Shown: positions 1 to 9,089 of the stretch, piece after piece | Layout: every line of letters begins with the position of its first letter | How positions within the stretch are numbered: the stretch's first letter is position 1 | Origin: Flavobacterium flevense | GTDB lineage: Bacteria; Bacteroidota; Bacteroidia; Flavobacteriales; Flavobacteriaceae | Length of the DNA stretch: 64,000 nt | Assembly (NCBI RefSeq): GCF_900142775.1 | Contig: NZ_FRCC01000002.1 | Span: 186,001 to 250,000, forward strand | Direction: 5' to 3' | Program-made: the position numbers and the translations under genes | The notes under the pieces: model-generated | The model's database searches: none | What the model saw: the letters and a program-made list of their open reading frames with translations, nothing else | What the model was told of the DNA's origin: nothing

Positions 1-1091
1 TTAGTAAACTTAATTGCATTTGTCAGCAGATTTCGCACAATAGTATCAATCATATTTTTATCAGCCTCAACTTCTACAATATCAGATGATTCAAATAAAA
101 TAGTAATATCTTTATTTAGAGCAGCATTTCTGTTCAGTTCAATATTTTCTTGAATTGATGTATTTAAAGAAAGTTTTTTAGGACTGTATTCCATCATTCC
201 GGTTTGTAACTGAGACCAATCCAAAAGATTTTCTAACAGCTTATAACTATTTCTATTAGATTGATGAAGCATTTGAGTAATTTCTTTGATCTCGTCACGG
301 CTATACTCTTCAATATTTTCTGCTAAAATTTCTGAAAGTCCAACTGATCCTCCCAGTGGCCCTCTTAAATCATGAGCAATAATGGAAAAGAACTGATTCT
401 TATCCTTTAAAAGTTTTTGGATTTTAAGGTCTTGCTTTTCTTTTACCAATAATAAAAATCCAACTGTACTAATTAATGCAAGCAAAAACAAAGCTATGTT
501 ATACAAACTATCAAAAATGGTATAGGAAAAAAATTCCTGTTGCGGATTCATCAAATTAAATACGATACGGGCAAGAACTAAAAGTTCGAATCCCACAAAA
601 CAAAATCCGTAAAAAATTCGAAAAAAATTATGTCGTTTTTCAACAAAATAGCTAATTGTAGGCTGTAAATAAATAGCAAATAAACCAATAGACGCAATCA
701 GAACACGAGTGTTAATGGTACAATCTAAGAATGTTGCGATATTAAAAATCACTGCTGCAACAATAGTTATTGCTATTTGTAAGCGGTATTTTTGCTTTGA
801 TCTTGCTTTAACCAATGACAATATGGCTATTGTTTCATAACAACATGCCGCAAAAACAATCATATTCGCGATATTAATAGAAATGAAATCAGGAATAGTA
901 TTTCTTAAAAAAAGTAATATCCAGCCTATAGTCAATAATAATTTTCCATAGCCATACCAGTTTACAATCTTTTTATTTTCGACAGTAGCATAAGAAAAAG
1001 AATAACTGAAAATAAGAATACTGACAAATAAATTACCTAAAAAATAAAGTTCAAAAACAGTTTTGAGGTCTAATGGTAAAAGTTGGAACAT
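1..1091 (-). CDS. membrane sensor histidine kinase, 3' end cut by window edge
   Basis: An ATG at 1091 opens a frame that runs off the left edge, giving about 363 residues. The first 220 residues hold about seven hydrophobic helices (a 7TM-type input region), followed by a short coiled linker ending in KEKQDLKIQKLLKDK. The dimerisation H-box reads SIIAHDLRGPLG with the phospho-accepting His at about residue 240. The end of the visible part, NLLTNAIKFT, is the N-box of the HATPase domain, so the G1/G2 boxes lie outside the window. The partner response regulator is not visible. The ligand is unknown. The kinase call is firm from the H- and N-boxes; the input signal cannot be inferred. Confidence 0.9.
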   Translation of the reverse strand, partial: MFQLLPLDLKTVFELYFLGNLFVSILIFSYSFSYATVENKKIVNWYGYGKLLLTIGWILLFLRNTIPDFISINIANMIVFAACCYETIAILSLVKARSKQKYRLQIAITIVAAVIFNIATFLDCTINTRVLIASIGLFAIYLQPTISYFVEKRHNFFRIFYGFCFVGFELLVLARIVFNLMNPQQEFFSYTIFDSLYNIALFLLALISTVGFLLLVKEKQDLKIQKLLKDKNQFFSIIAHDLRGPLGGSVGLSEILAENIEEYSRDEIKEITQMLHQSNRNSYKLLENLLDWSQLQTGMMEYSPKKLSLNTSIQENIELNRNAALNKDITILFESSDIVEVEADKNMIDTIVRNLLTNAIKFT

Positions 1092-1384
1092 TATAATTTA
1101 GTTAATTTAAACAAAGCTGATGGAGTACGAACACAAAATCAGTAGAATAATCGATGTAATTAAATTTTATCTTTTCAATCAAATAACAATTACTGATTGA
1201 AAAACCTTAAAACATTGACTTCCCTACTGTACTTGTTATCCGTTATATTTTATAAATAGATTGCGTAAAATTATTAAAATTTAGTACGCTAAAGACTTCT
1301 GCCACAGAATAAAAAAATTAAGAAAAATTAAACAGCAATCTTAAGAAATATCATTTATATTTGGCTAACCTAAAATGAATCATA
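1092..1384. other. AT-rich divergent intergenic region
   Basis: 293 bases between the divergent histidine kinase and BI-1 family genes. Apart from the -7 box listed at 1356 I see no hairpin, no open frame of note and no repeat. It presumably holds the promoters of both genes. Confidence 0.5.
1356..1363 (+). promoter_or_regulatory. -7 box of Bacteroidota type (TATATTTG)
   Basis: Exact match to TAnnTTTG, 21 bases upstream of the ATG at 1385. A clear TTG at the -33 position is not visible, so the promoter call rests on the -7 box and its spacing to the start codon. Confidence 0.5.
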
Positions 1385-2152
1385 ATGGAATTTAAATCTA
1401 AAAACCCTTTTTTAAATAATAAAAGCTTCTCGCCTACATCAAGAGCTGAGCAAGTACATGAAGCAACAGTTATTGGCTACGACCAGCAAATGACGCTTTC
1501 AGGCACTATTAATAAAACGATTCTGTTATTTTTATTGCTTACAGCATCGGCTATGGTTATCTGGTGGATGGCTTTTAATGGCATGAATCCTATTATTCCG
1601 GCTATTGGGGGTGCAGTTGTAGGATTGGTTTTAGTAATAATATCAGCATTCAAACCACAATACTCGGGTTATTTGGCTCCCGGATACGCTTTATTTGAAG
1701 GTTTATTTATCGGAGGAATTTCGGCAATTTTTGAAGCCCTTTACCCTGGAATTGTTATCCAGGCAGTAGGAGCTACTTTTGTAACATTTGCCGTTTGTTT
1801 AGGATTATATAAATTTAAAATTGTAAAAGTAACAGAACAATTCAAATCGGTGGTGGTTGCAGCAACATTAGCAATTGCTACTTATTACTTAATTTCCTGG
1901 TTATTTTCTATGTTTACAGGCTATCAGCCGGTACATTATGGAAATTCTATGTGGAGTATTGGTATCAGTGTTTTTGTAATTGTAATTGCAGCTTTGAACT
2001 TATTTCTGGATTTTGACCGTATCGAAGAGGGAGTTCAACAAAGAATGCCAAAATACATGGAATGGTTTGGCGCTATGGGATTAATGATTACTTTGGTTTG
2101 GCTTTATATTGAATTTTTAAGATTGTTATCTAAGCTTTCCAGTAAAAACTAA
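1385..2152 (+). CDS. Bax inhibitor-1/YccA family membrane protein
   Basis: 255 residues with a polar N-terminus of about 45 residues and then seven hydrophobic segments, the topology of the BI-1/YccA (Bax1-I) family of inner-membrane proteins. The stretch SAFKPQYSGYLAPGYALFEG and the C-terminal NLFLDFDRIEEG with acidic residues near the last helices are typical of the family, where a di-aspartyl pair acts as pH sensor in studied calcium-leak homologues. The role in this organism is unknown. It is a single-gene unit with its own -7 box and a strong terminator directly downstream. Confidence 0.88.
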   Translation: MEFKSKNPFLNNKSFSPTSRAEQVHEATVIGYDQQMTLSGTINKTILLFLLLTASAMVIWWMAFNGMNPIIPAIGGAVVGLVLVIISAFKPQYSGYLAPGYALFEGLFIGGISAIFEALYPGIVIQAVGATFVTFAVCLGLYKFKIVKVTEQFKSVVVAATLAIATYYLISWLFSMFTGYQPVHYGNSMWSIGISVFVIVIAALNLFLDFDRIEEGVQQRMPKYMEWFGAMGLMITLVWLYIEFLRLLSKLSSKN

Positions 2153-2174
2153 TAATTATCAGGAAATAAATAAG

Positions 2175-2214
2175 CCGCACATTTGCAAATTAAAACTGAT
2201 TTGTAAATGTGCGG
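2175..2214 (+). terminator. rho-independent terminator between convergent genes
   Basis: 16-bp stem (2175-2190 with 2199-2214, one G-U pair) with an 8-base loop, followed by TTCTTTTTTT. It ends the BI-1 family gene and overlaps the 3' side of the convergent dinB. Its core, CCGCACATTTGCAAATT, resembles the repeat seen at 38970 and 39777. Confidence 0.85.
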
Positions 2215-2222
2215 TTCTTTTT

Positions 2223-3308
2223 TTAAAAATCAAATTTTAACTGCACTGCAACTACTGATTTCCTGACTTCAGTATTCAAACTACTCATCGAAATCCCTAA
2301 TAACCGAACAGAATCTTTCATTCGTTCCTGATACAATAATTCTTTTACTGTCTCTAAAATCAGTCCTTTATCAGCAATAAAATAAGGCAGGGTTTTGCTT
2401 CTGGTTTGTTGGGTAAAATCGCTGTATTTTATTTTTAGCGTTACTGTTTTGCCCGAAACATTGTGTTTCTTAAGTCTTCGTTCTAAACTAATGGCAATTT
2501 TATCCAATTGTTCCAACATAAAAATTTCCGAAGAAAGATTCACTTCAAAAGTATGTTCGGCAGCAACTGATTTTGCAATTCGGCTGGATTTCACTTCGCT
2601 GTTGTGAATGCCGCGAACCACATGATAATAATAAGTGCCTGCCTTACCAAAATGTTTCTGCAAAAATTCTAAAGATTTACTTTTTAACTCTAATCCGGTA
2701 AAAATACCCAATTGGTACATTTTCTCTGTGGTTACTTTGCCCACACCATAAAACTTTCGGATAGGCAAAACTTCTAAAAACGGAATCACCTCATCAGGAG
2801 TAACCGTTTTTTGCCCATTAGGTTTGTTATAATCACTCGCTATTTTAGCAACAAATTTATTGATCGAAATTCCAGCAGAAGCCGTCAATCCCACTTCGTT
2901 AAAAATCCGGTTCCGGATTTCTTGTGCCAAAAGACTGGCGCTGGGATTTCCTTTTTTATTCTGAGTCACATCCAGATAAGCTTCATCTAAAGAAAGTGGC
3001 TCTATCAAATCCGTATAATCCCGAAAAATTTTATGAATCTGAGTCGAAATCTCCTTATACCGTTCAAATCGCGGACGAACAAAAATAAGATCGGGACAAT
3101 TTTTTTTTGCCAATGCACCACTGATTGCTGATCGCACTCCAAATTTCCTGGCCTCATAACTGGCTGCCGCCACCACACCCCGATTTTCAGCTCCACCCAC
3201 AGCAATGGGCTTTCCCCGAAGTTCAGGATTGTCCATTTGCTCCACAGAAGCAAAAAAAGCATCCATATCGATGTGTATAATTTTTCTATTTGAATTTACT
3301 TCCAGCAT
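2223..3308 (-). CDS. dinB: DNA polymerase IV (Y-family translesion polymerase)
   Basis: About 361 residues from the ATG at 3308; a TTG three codons upstream is possible but less likely. The N-terminal catalytic motif IHIDMDAFFASVEQ carries the first metal-binding Asp, and SLDEAYLDV carries the second catalytic Asp-Glu pair. A helix-hairpin-helix region (VLPIRKFYGVGKVTTEKMYQ) and the little-finger domain follow. The length fits bacterial Pol IV and the C-terminus lacks an obvious beta-clamp pentapeptide beyond the terminal QLKFDF. It extends DNA past lesions with low fidelity. It lies 27 bp downstream of the membrane 'recombinase' gene on the same strand, so the two may be co-transcribed. Confidence 0.95.
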   Translation of the reverse strand: MLEVNSNRKIIHIDMDAFFASVEQMDNPELRGKPIAVGGAENRGVVAAASYEARKFGVRSAISGALAKKNCPDLIFVRPRFERYKEISTQIHKIFRDYTDLIEPLSLDEAYLDVTQNKKGNPSASLLAQEIRNRIFNEVGLTASAGISINKFVAKIASDYNKPNGQKTVTPDEVIPFLEVLPIRKFYGVGKVTTEKMYQLGIFTGLELKSKSLEFLQKHFGKAGTYYYHVVRGIHNSEVKSSRIAKSVAAEHTFEVNLSSEIFMLEQLDKIAISLERRLKKHNVSGKTVTLKIKYSDFTQQTRSKTLPYFIADKGLILETVKELLYQERMKDSVRLLGISMSSLNTEVRKSVVAVQLKFDF

Positions 3309-3335
3309 CTTAAACAAGTGTATTTAACAACTTAT

Positions 3336-5411
3336 TTAGTTTTTTTCGGTTTGCAGGTAATTTTCAACCACTCCTGATTTTGATTTTTTTTCTGTTGGAA
3401 AAAAGAAACTAAACGGATTTGATTTGAAGTGATTCCAGATAGCAGCAGTTACAAATCGCAATTCAAATAAAGAAATCGCTCTGGAACGAAAAGCTAATCC
3501 TAAAGACAGACTAAAACTAACCATAAAGTTAACTAATCCCACGACACCAATCCCAACAATACCCCAAAACAACATAGCATCAGTAACCTTAAAATTTGCT
3601 CCGTATAATCCCAAGGCTAAATTTCCGCTCACAAAAGTAATGTGTCGGATATCTAAATTTAGTCCTAAAAACAAACCTATCGAAGCCGTACTACCCATAA
3701 AAACTCCAAACCAGAAATTAGAAACAATACCGGCCCATTTTTTTTCATACCAGACAGAGAGTTTTAGTGTTTTGGCTTTTCCAATACTCTTTTTTAATAA
3801 AGGGTGTTCTGCGATACGAAAATAAACCTGATTGTGTTTATCTCTATTGGCAACACTTCCTGAAATAATTCCCGACATAAATAAAAACACTCCCGCAATG
3901 GCAGCATGAAAAATCGCTAAAGAATGTATCGGACTCGTATCAGTAAGTAATCTTTCCCATTTAGTAGCAGCAATATTGTAATGAAAAACATAATCAATTA
4001 ACCAGATTCCAAATAGAGATACCGGAAAAGCCATAATCACATTCCCTACAAATGCAATAAACTGAGAACGAAAAACCCTTGCAAAAAGAATGGCAAAAGC
4101 ACTGTACTTCTGGGTATTATTTCCTTGTTTTGACATTCCTTCCTCAATGGCTTTTATCAAAGCTGAAGCTGTCATAGCGGGCTGTTTTGTAGCTAAAGCA
4201 CATCCTAAAATATAAATAGTAATGAACCCAAAAGCATAATTCATACTGTAAAGAAACGCATGACCAAAAATACTCGTATCAATTTTAGAAAGCAGAATCT
4301 TAATGATACACATAATACCCACAATAAAACCGCCTCCTAAGGCATTCCAAAACATTTTAAAATATTCATTGCGGTTTTCGGTAATGTATTTTTCGCCTGT
4401 TTTTGCTGTATGCTGAGTAATTTCATACGAAATTAACTGAATGCTTTGTGCGATAAACTTTCGAACATTATTTTTATAACAATTGAATTCTATCAATTGC
4501 AAAGCCATCACAATTCCATTATTCTTTTCATCTTTTTCATTTTCTACTTTTAATAATGAAATAAGGAATCTAAGTCTTTCTAATTGCTGCTTAATTTTTA
4601 ATAAATTCTGATTTACCCGAAGGGAAATACCATATTTCGAGCTGTTTCGGAATGCCTTTTCTACAAAATCTTCACAATGTTTGAGTAAAACTAACAATTG
4701 AGCCAAAGACAAATCATCTGACAGAATATAATGTTTTTCAGAATTTCTAATCTCATCTTCAATTAAAAACAATTCCTTTTCAAATGCAGAAAAAGGACTT
4801 TCTAAGTCGTCAAATTCCGGAACCATCTTAATTACATCCGTTTCCATCGCACGACCACTAATTCGCTGTGTAATTAAATGCATTGCAATTAATAATTCTG
4901 ACAAACTCGAATTAGGTTCGACACTTTCATAAATAGATTCGAACTCCAGAAGATCATACAATTCTTCCAGCTGAGGCATTGGGATTTTATTAACCCAGAT
5001 ACTGTCTGTAGCTAAATAAAAAACCTGATTTAAAACATATTCTAAAGTATCTTTTTGCGGCTGATAAGGTAAAATTTTAGCCAGAATTCTTTTTTTAACT
5101 TCAAAGAAAAAATCCACATCACGTAGAATGGCAGCATCCGAAAAGATTTTATTGAATTTTCTTTCTTTTAAAATCTCTTTAAGATAAATAGAAAGTTCTT
5201 TACGACAAGATTGATTTTCTCTCAGAAAAGAAATCAGTTCATGTAAATTTACTGTTTGTAAATTTTTTATTTTTAAAGGTCTGATTAACTGAATCAATTC
5301 AACCAGAGGTTCTAAATTGCTTTTTTCATCACGCCAAGTTGCACTGCCCTTAAAAAACTCCTTTAATAGCTCTGATGTCTGTGGCTTAGTTTTTACTTTT
5401 AAAAGAGGCAT
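3336..5411 (-). CDS. Gcr-type 'site-specific recombinase' family membrane protein
   Basis: About 691 residues from the ATG at 5411 (a TTG 14 codons upstream also opens the frame). The N-terminal half is helical, charged and poor in known motifs. The C-terminal half, from about residue 355, holds six or seven transmembrane helices with Gly-rich turns such as FVSGNLALGLYGANFKV. This layout matches the SpecificRecomb family (Neisseria Gcr-like), named after a claimed recombination phenotype; the many membrane helices make direct DNA recombination doubtful. It sits upstream of dinB in the same direction. The family call is good, the functional name should not be taken literally. Confidence 0.7.
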   Translation of the reverse strand: MPLLKVKTKPQTSELLKEFFKGSATWRDEKSNLEPLVELIQLIRPLKIKNLQTVNLHELISFLRENQSCRKELSIYLKEILKERKFNKIFSDAAILRDVDFFFEVKKRILAKILPYQPQKDTLEYVLNQVFYLATDSIWVNKIPMPQLEELYDLLEFESIYESVEPNSSLSELLIAMHLITQRISGRAMETDVIKMVPEFDDLESPFSAFEKELFLIEDEIRNSEKHYILSDDLSLAQLLVLLKHCEDFVEKAFRNSSKYGISLRVNQNLLKIKQQLERLRFLISLLKVENEKDEKNNGIVMALQLIEFNCYKNNVRKFIAQSIQLISYEITQHTAKTGEKYITENRNEYFKMFWNALGGGFIVGIMCIIKILLSKIDTSIFGHAFLYSMNYAFGFITIYILGCALATKQPAMTASALIKAIEEGMSKQGNNTQKYSAFAILFARVFRSQFIAFVGNVIMAFPVSLFGIWLIDYVFHYNIAATKWERLLTDTSPIHSLAIFHAAIAGVFLFMSGIISGSVANRDKHNQVYFRIAEHPLLKKSIGKAKTLKLSVWYEKKWAGIVSNFWFGVFMGSTASIGLFLGLNLDIRHITFVSGNLALGLYGANFKVTDAMLFWGIVGIGVVGLVNFMVSFSLSLGLAFRSRAISLFELRFVTAAIWNHFKSNPFSFFFPTEKKSKSGVVENYLQTEKN

Positions 5412-5641
5412 AATGTATCTATTACTATTGATGTAAAAATACAAATCCAACAATGAAATACAATCAAATTATTCTTAAAAAAATACAGGGAAAAACAAAA
5501 ATATTTTAGGCTGAAATTGTTTTAAAAAATTCATAAATCAGAGCGGTTTTACCTGATAAATAAATTCATTAATGATTGTAAATAAATCTAAAAACAGGAA
5601 AAAATAATATCTTTAACCCAAATCAGAAAGTCAATATAAAA

Positions 5642-6109
5642 ATGATAGAAATAGAAAGAAAATTTTTAGTTACTTCTAATGCTTATAAAAAAGCTGCTTT
5701 CTCTCAAAAACGGATTATTCAGGGTTATTTGAGCTCTAATCCGGAACGCACGGTTAGAGTAAGAATAAAAGAAAATAAAGCCTATTTGACCATCAAAGGC
5801 ATTTCTAATGCCACAGGTATGTCGCGTTTTGAATGGGAGAAAGAAATTACAGTTGAGGAAGCTGAAAATTTGCTTTTGCTTTGCGAAAAAGGGGTAATTG
5901 ACAAAAGCCGATTTGAAGTAAAAATAGGTTCTCACACTTATGAAGTGGACGAATTTTACGGTGAAAATGAAGGCTTAGTAATGGCGGAAATCGAATTACA
6001 ATCAGAAACAGAATTATTCGAAAAACCGGACTGGTTAGGTGAGGAAGTAACCAATGACAAACGTTACTACAACTCGTATTTAAGTAAAAATCCTTTTAAA
6101 AACTGGTAA
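5642..6109 (+). CDS. CYTH domain protein (triphosphate tunnel enzyme family)
   Basis: 155 residues starting MIEIERKFLV, the ExExK signature of CYTH enzymes. The alternating basic and acidic strands (TVRVRIKENKAYLTIKG, FEWEKEITVEEAE, YEVDEFYGENEGLVMAEIEL) build the eight-stranded tunnel that binds triphosphates and divalent metal. Bacterial members of this length are usually inorganic tripolyphosphatases; adenylate cyclase activity is known only for some relatives. A near-match -7 box (TATCTTTA) lies at 5609. It converges on the RlpA-like gene with no gap between the two stop codons. Confidence 0.88.
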   Translation: MIEIERKFLVTSNAYKKAAFSQKRIIQGYLSSNPERTVRVRIKENKAYLTIKGISNATGMSRFEWEKEITVEEAENLLLLCEKGVIDKSRFEVKIGSHTYEVDEFYGENEGLVMAEIELQSETELFEKPDWLGEEVTNDKRYYNSYLSKNPFKNW

Positions 6110-6616
6110 CTATTTAACCACTTCTTCGATAGTTACTTTTAAAGCTCCAGCATTTTTGTTTGCTGCAATTTCCATAAAAGCTCGTTTAGTCAAGTCAATT
6201 TCTCTGGATCTTACAAAAGGGCCTCTATCAGTAACTTCTACATAAATGGATTTACCGTTGGCCTCATTAGTGATTTTTAATTTTGTTCCAAAAGGGAATT
6301 TTTTATGTGCAGCTGTATAGTCACTATTACTAAATGGGATGCCACTTGCGGTACGCCTTCCATTAAATTTATCAGCATAATAGGAGGCATGAGCGCTTTT
6401 TTTATACACTTTTAATTTACCTACAACCTCATCAAAAATAGTGTCTTTTACTATCCCTCTTTTATTATCGGTTAAAGCATATTTTTTTTGAAGTGTATCC
6501 GGTAGCTGAACAGAAGGTTTTGAAACAAGTGTTTTTGGCTTTTCAGAAATTTTTCTTTGAGCATTTGCAAAAACAACTGCAACAAATAAAAAAAAGAGTG
6601 TAAATGATTTTTTCAT
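6110..6616 (-). CDS. septal ring lytic transglycosylase RlpA family protein
   Basis: 168 residues with a signal peptide (MKKSFTLFFLFVAVVFANAQ). Residues 75-165 form a double-psi beta-barrel: SYYADKFNGRRTASG, then FGTKLKITNEANGKS and VEVTDRGPF with the conserved Asp of the active site. Such proteins act on denuded glycan strands in the cell wall at division sites. There is no lipobox Cys after the signal and no SPOR domain, so it is a short, probably periplasmic form. The stop codon abuts that of the CYTH gene. Confidence 0.88.
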   Translation of the reverse strand: MKKSFTLFFLFVAVVFANAQRKISEKPKTLVSKPSVQLPDTLQKKYALTDNKRGIVKDTIFDEVVGKLKVYKKSAHASYYADKFNGRRTASGIPFSNSDYTAAHKKFPFGTKLKITNEANGKSIYVEVTDRGPFVRSREIDLTKRAFMEIAANKNAGALKVTIEEVVK

Positions 6617-6668
6617 ATTAACTTTTTAGTTCTAATCTATTTAAAAACAAAAACTATACCGAGATAAA

Positions 6669-6692
6669 AAAAGTCCTAAAAAAAGGACTTTT
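6669..6692 (-). terminator. rho-independent terminator
   Basis: 9-bp stem AAAAGTCCT / AGGACTTTT with a short A-rich loop and a T run on the minus strand, 7 bases past the stop codon of the small membrane protein gene. Confidence 0.7.
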
Positions 6693-6698
6693 ACGTTT

Positions 6699-7124
6699 TT
6701 ATTTAAACCATAACGACCATGGTATTCTAATTAGTATAAGAACTAATCCTAATCCGTAGAAAATGGAGAAAGTTTTAAATTTTGATTCGTTTGTGATTAA
6801 TTTTTTATGTTTTGACCATCCAATAGTGATTAAAGTAATCGCAATAATATTAATTAGCGGATGTTCTAATGATGTTAAACGCAACATTTTGTCTGACATT
6901 TGACCAAAAGAACTAAGACCTAATGGTGAAACAAAATACAAAATTAAACCTATTAATAACTGCGTGTGGGTACCTATTAATCCAAAAAGAGCAATTTTTC
7001 TGTCTTTAGCTGTAAACTCTTTTTTAGAAGCCAAACCAATGAGAGAATTAACTACTGCAATCACTAATAATAAAAGTGCTATATAAGCCCAGCCAGAATG
7101 AAATTTTTGAATAAATGCGTACAT
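6699..7124 (-). CDS. small four-helix integral membrane protein
   Basis: 141 residues with four predicted transmembrane helices. Conserved-looking His residues sit near the N-terminus (FHSGWAY), in GTHTQL and in EHPLINI. Similar proteins are common in Flavobacteriia and carry contradictory automatic names such as cytochrome B; I see no CxxCH heme motif and no partner that would support a redox role, so the function is open. It has its own terminator downstream and lies between pgi and the RlpA-like gene. Confidence 0.7.
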   Translation of the reverse strand: MYAFIQKFHSGWAYIALLLLVIAVVNSLIGLASKKEFTAKDRKIALFGLIGTHTQLLIGLILYFVSPLGLSSFGQMSDKMLRLTSLEHPLINIIAITLITIGWSKHKKLITNESKFKTFSIFYGLGLVLILIRIPWSLWFK

Positions 7125-7169
7125 GTTTTTGGTGTTTTTTTAACAAATATAAACAAAAAAGGTATAAAA

Positions 7170-7203
7170 AAAACCTCATAATGCTAACAGCCAATGAGGT
7201 TTT
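7170..7203 (-). terminator. rho-independent terminator of pgi
   Basis: 10-bp stem AAAACCTCAT / ATGAGGTTTT, 14-base loop, then a T run on the minus strand, about 70 bases past the pgi stop codon. Confidence 0.75.
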
Positions 7204-7274
7204 CGTAATTTAGAATCAATATTGCTTTTAATGTTCGCTGAAAATCAAACACTTAAATAAAAGAGATCAAAATG

Positions 7275-8918
7275 TTATTTATTTCTTAAAAAATGACCCA
7301 ATAAAGAAGCCGTAGAACTATCATGATTTTTCACCTCATTAGAATTGATTTCATCCAGAATAGAATTTGCTAATTGTTTTCCAAGTTCTACTCCCCATTG
7401 ATCATAACTAAAAATGTTCCAGATAAATCCCTGTACAAAAATTTTATGTTCATAAAGAGAAATCAGTGAACCTAAAGATTTAGGTGTTAATTTTTGAATC
7501 AGGAACGTATTTGTTGGTTTATTTCCGGCAAAAACTTTAAATGGCAACAGAAATTCAGCAGCTTCAGCGGATAATCCTTGTTTATCAAATTCAGCCTGAA
7601 CTTTAGCTTCGTCTTTTCCGTTTAATAAAGCTTCGGTTTGTGCAAAAAAGTTAGACATCAATTTATCATGATGATGATTATCTCCGTACAAAGGCTGAAC
7701 GTAACCGATAAAATCTGTTGGAATCACTTTAGTCCCCTGGTGGATTAACTGAAAAAAAGCATGCTGTGCATTAGTTCCCGGTTCTCCCCAAATAATTGTT
7801 CCGGTTTGGTAATCAACCGGTTTTCCATCACGTCCTACACTTTTTCCGTTACTTTCCATAGTTCCCTGTTGTAAATAAGGAGCTAATTTTTGTAAATATT
7901 GTGTGTACGGAATCAAAGCTTCGCTCTCCGCTCCAAAGAAATTATTGTACCAAACGCTTAATAAAGCCAAGACAACTGGAATGTTTTGATCAAAATCAGC
8001 TGTTTTAAAATGTTCGTCCATTTCATTAGCTCCGTTTAATAATTCTTCAAAATTATCAAAACCTACTGCTAAACTAATTGACAAACCTACGGCGCTCCAC
8101 AGCGAGAAACGTCCTCCAACCCAGTCCCACATTGGGAAAACATTGTCCGGATTAATTCCGAATTCAGTTACTTTTTGCAAATTAGTGGAAACTGCCACAA
8201 AATGGCTGGCTACATCTTCCTGAGAAGCTGATTGCAAAAACCATTTTCGAATAGTCTCCGAATTAGTTAACGTTTCCTGCGTAGTAAAAGTTTTAGAAAC
8301 AATGACAAAAAGAGTCGTTTCCGGATTTAATTTTTTAATTATTTCATTGACATGATCTCCATCAACATTCGATACAAAATGAACATTTAAATGATTTTTA
8401 TAATACTGTAAAGCCTCTACTACCATTGCCGGTCCTAAATCAGAACCACCAATACCAATGTTAACTACATCAGTAAACACTTTCCCGGTATATCCTGTTC
8501 TTTTTCCGGAGGTAACTTCGTTAGTAAAACTCTTAATTTTATTTTTTACTTCATAAACTTCCGGAATCACATTTACCCCATTTACAGGAATCACTGCCGA
8601 TTCCTTAGCTCTTAATGCGGTATGAAGCACAGCTCTGTTTTCTGTCTGGTTGATTATTCCTCCTCCAAAATAATCCTGAATTCCATTTTTAAGCCCCATT
8701 TCATTAGCCAGTTCAAGCAACAAAGACATCGTTTGCTGATTGACAATATTTTTAGAATAATCAATTAAAAAATCATTCCAAAGAATACTGAATTTCTCTG
8801 CTCTTGAACCGTCTTGTTTAAACATTTCCTGCATAGAAACATGCTGAATTTCTTCAAAATGTTTTTCAAGTTTTTTCCAGGAATTGGTCTGAGTTGGGTT
8901 TAGTGTACTTAAAGCCAT
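7275..8918 (-). CDS. pgi: glucose-6-phosphate isomerase
   Basis: 547 residues, the length of the long bacterial form. Family signatures are present: [16 protein letters not shown], the phosphosugar-binding [14 protein letters not shown] and [10 protein letters not shown], the catalytic Glu in [13 protein letters not shown], and [16 protein letters not shown] followed by the catalytic Lys region near the C-terminus ([17 protein letters not shown]). It interconverts glucose 6-phosphate and fructose 6-phosphate in the cytoplasm. Monocistronic, with a terminator downstream and a near-match -7 box just upstream. Confidence 0.97.
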   Translation of the reverse strand: MALSTLNPTQTNSWKKLEKHFEEIQHVSMQEMFKQDGSRAEKFSILWNDFLIDYSKNIVNQQTMSLLLELANEMGLKNGIQDYFGGGIINQTENRAVLHTALRAKESAVIPVNGVNVIPEVYEVKNKIKSFTNEVTSGKRTGYTGKVFTDVVNIGIGGSDLGPAMVVEALQYYKNHLNVHFVSNVDGDHVNEIIKKLNPETTLFVIVSKTFTTQETLTNSETIRKWFLQSASQEDVASHFVAVSTNLQKVTEFGINPDNVFPMWDWVGGRFSLWSAVGLSISLAVGFDNFEELLNGANEMDEHFKTADFDQNIPVVLALLSVWYNNFFGAESEALIPYTQYLQKLAPYLQQGTMESNGKSVGRDGKPVDYQTGTIIWGEPGTNAQHAFFQLIHQGTKVIPTDFIGYVQPLYGDNHHHDKLMSNFFAQTEALLNGKDEAKVQAEFDKQGLSAEAAEFLLPFKVFAGNKPTNTFLIQKLTPKSLGSLISLYEHKIFVQGFIWNIFSYDQWGVELGKQLANSILDEINSNEVKNHDSSTASLLGHFLRNK

Positions 8919-9026
8919 TATGTTTTGTTTTTAGTTTTGTTCGTAAAAATACTGAAATTAGTTGTAATAGCAGAAAGGATGCCGACTATATAACAATAAA
9001 AACCAACCAGTTTATTTATAAAAAAA

Positions 9027-9053
9027 AGAGACAATTAGTAGTAAATTGCCTCT
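9027..9053 (-). terminator. rho-independent terminator after the M23 peptidase gene
   Basis: 10-bp stem with one mismatch (9027-9036 with 9044-9053) and a T8 run on the minus strand; it closes the DUF3108-TDO-M23 operon. Confidence 0.7.
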
Positions 9054-9089
9054 CATTGATTATTTTTAAATTAAAAATTATATGTTTTA

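Noticed and set aside
3640..3825. Small plus-strand frames opposite the membrane recombinase and dinB genes
   Set aside because: Antisense shadows with no promoter or recognisable product.
3336..5411. Gcr-type protein as evidence of a mobile element or integron
   Set aside because: It has many membrane helices, no tyrosine or serine recombinase catalytic motif, and no attachment sites or terminal repeats around it.
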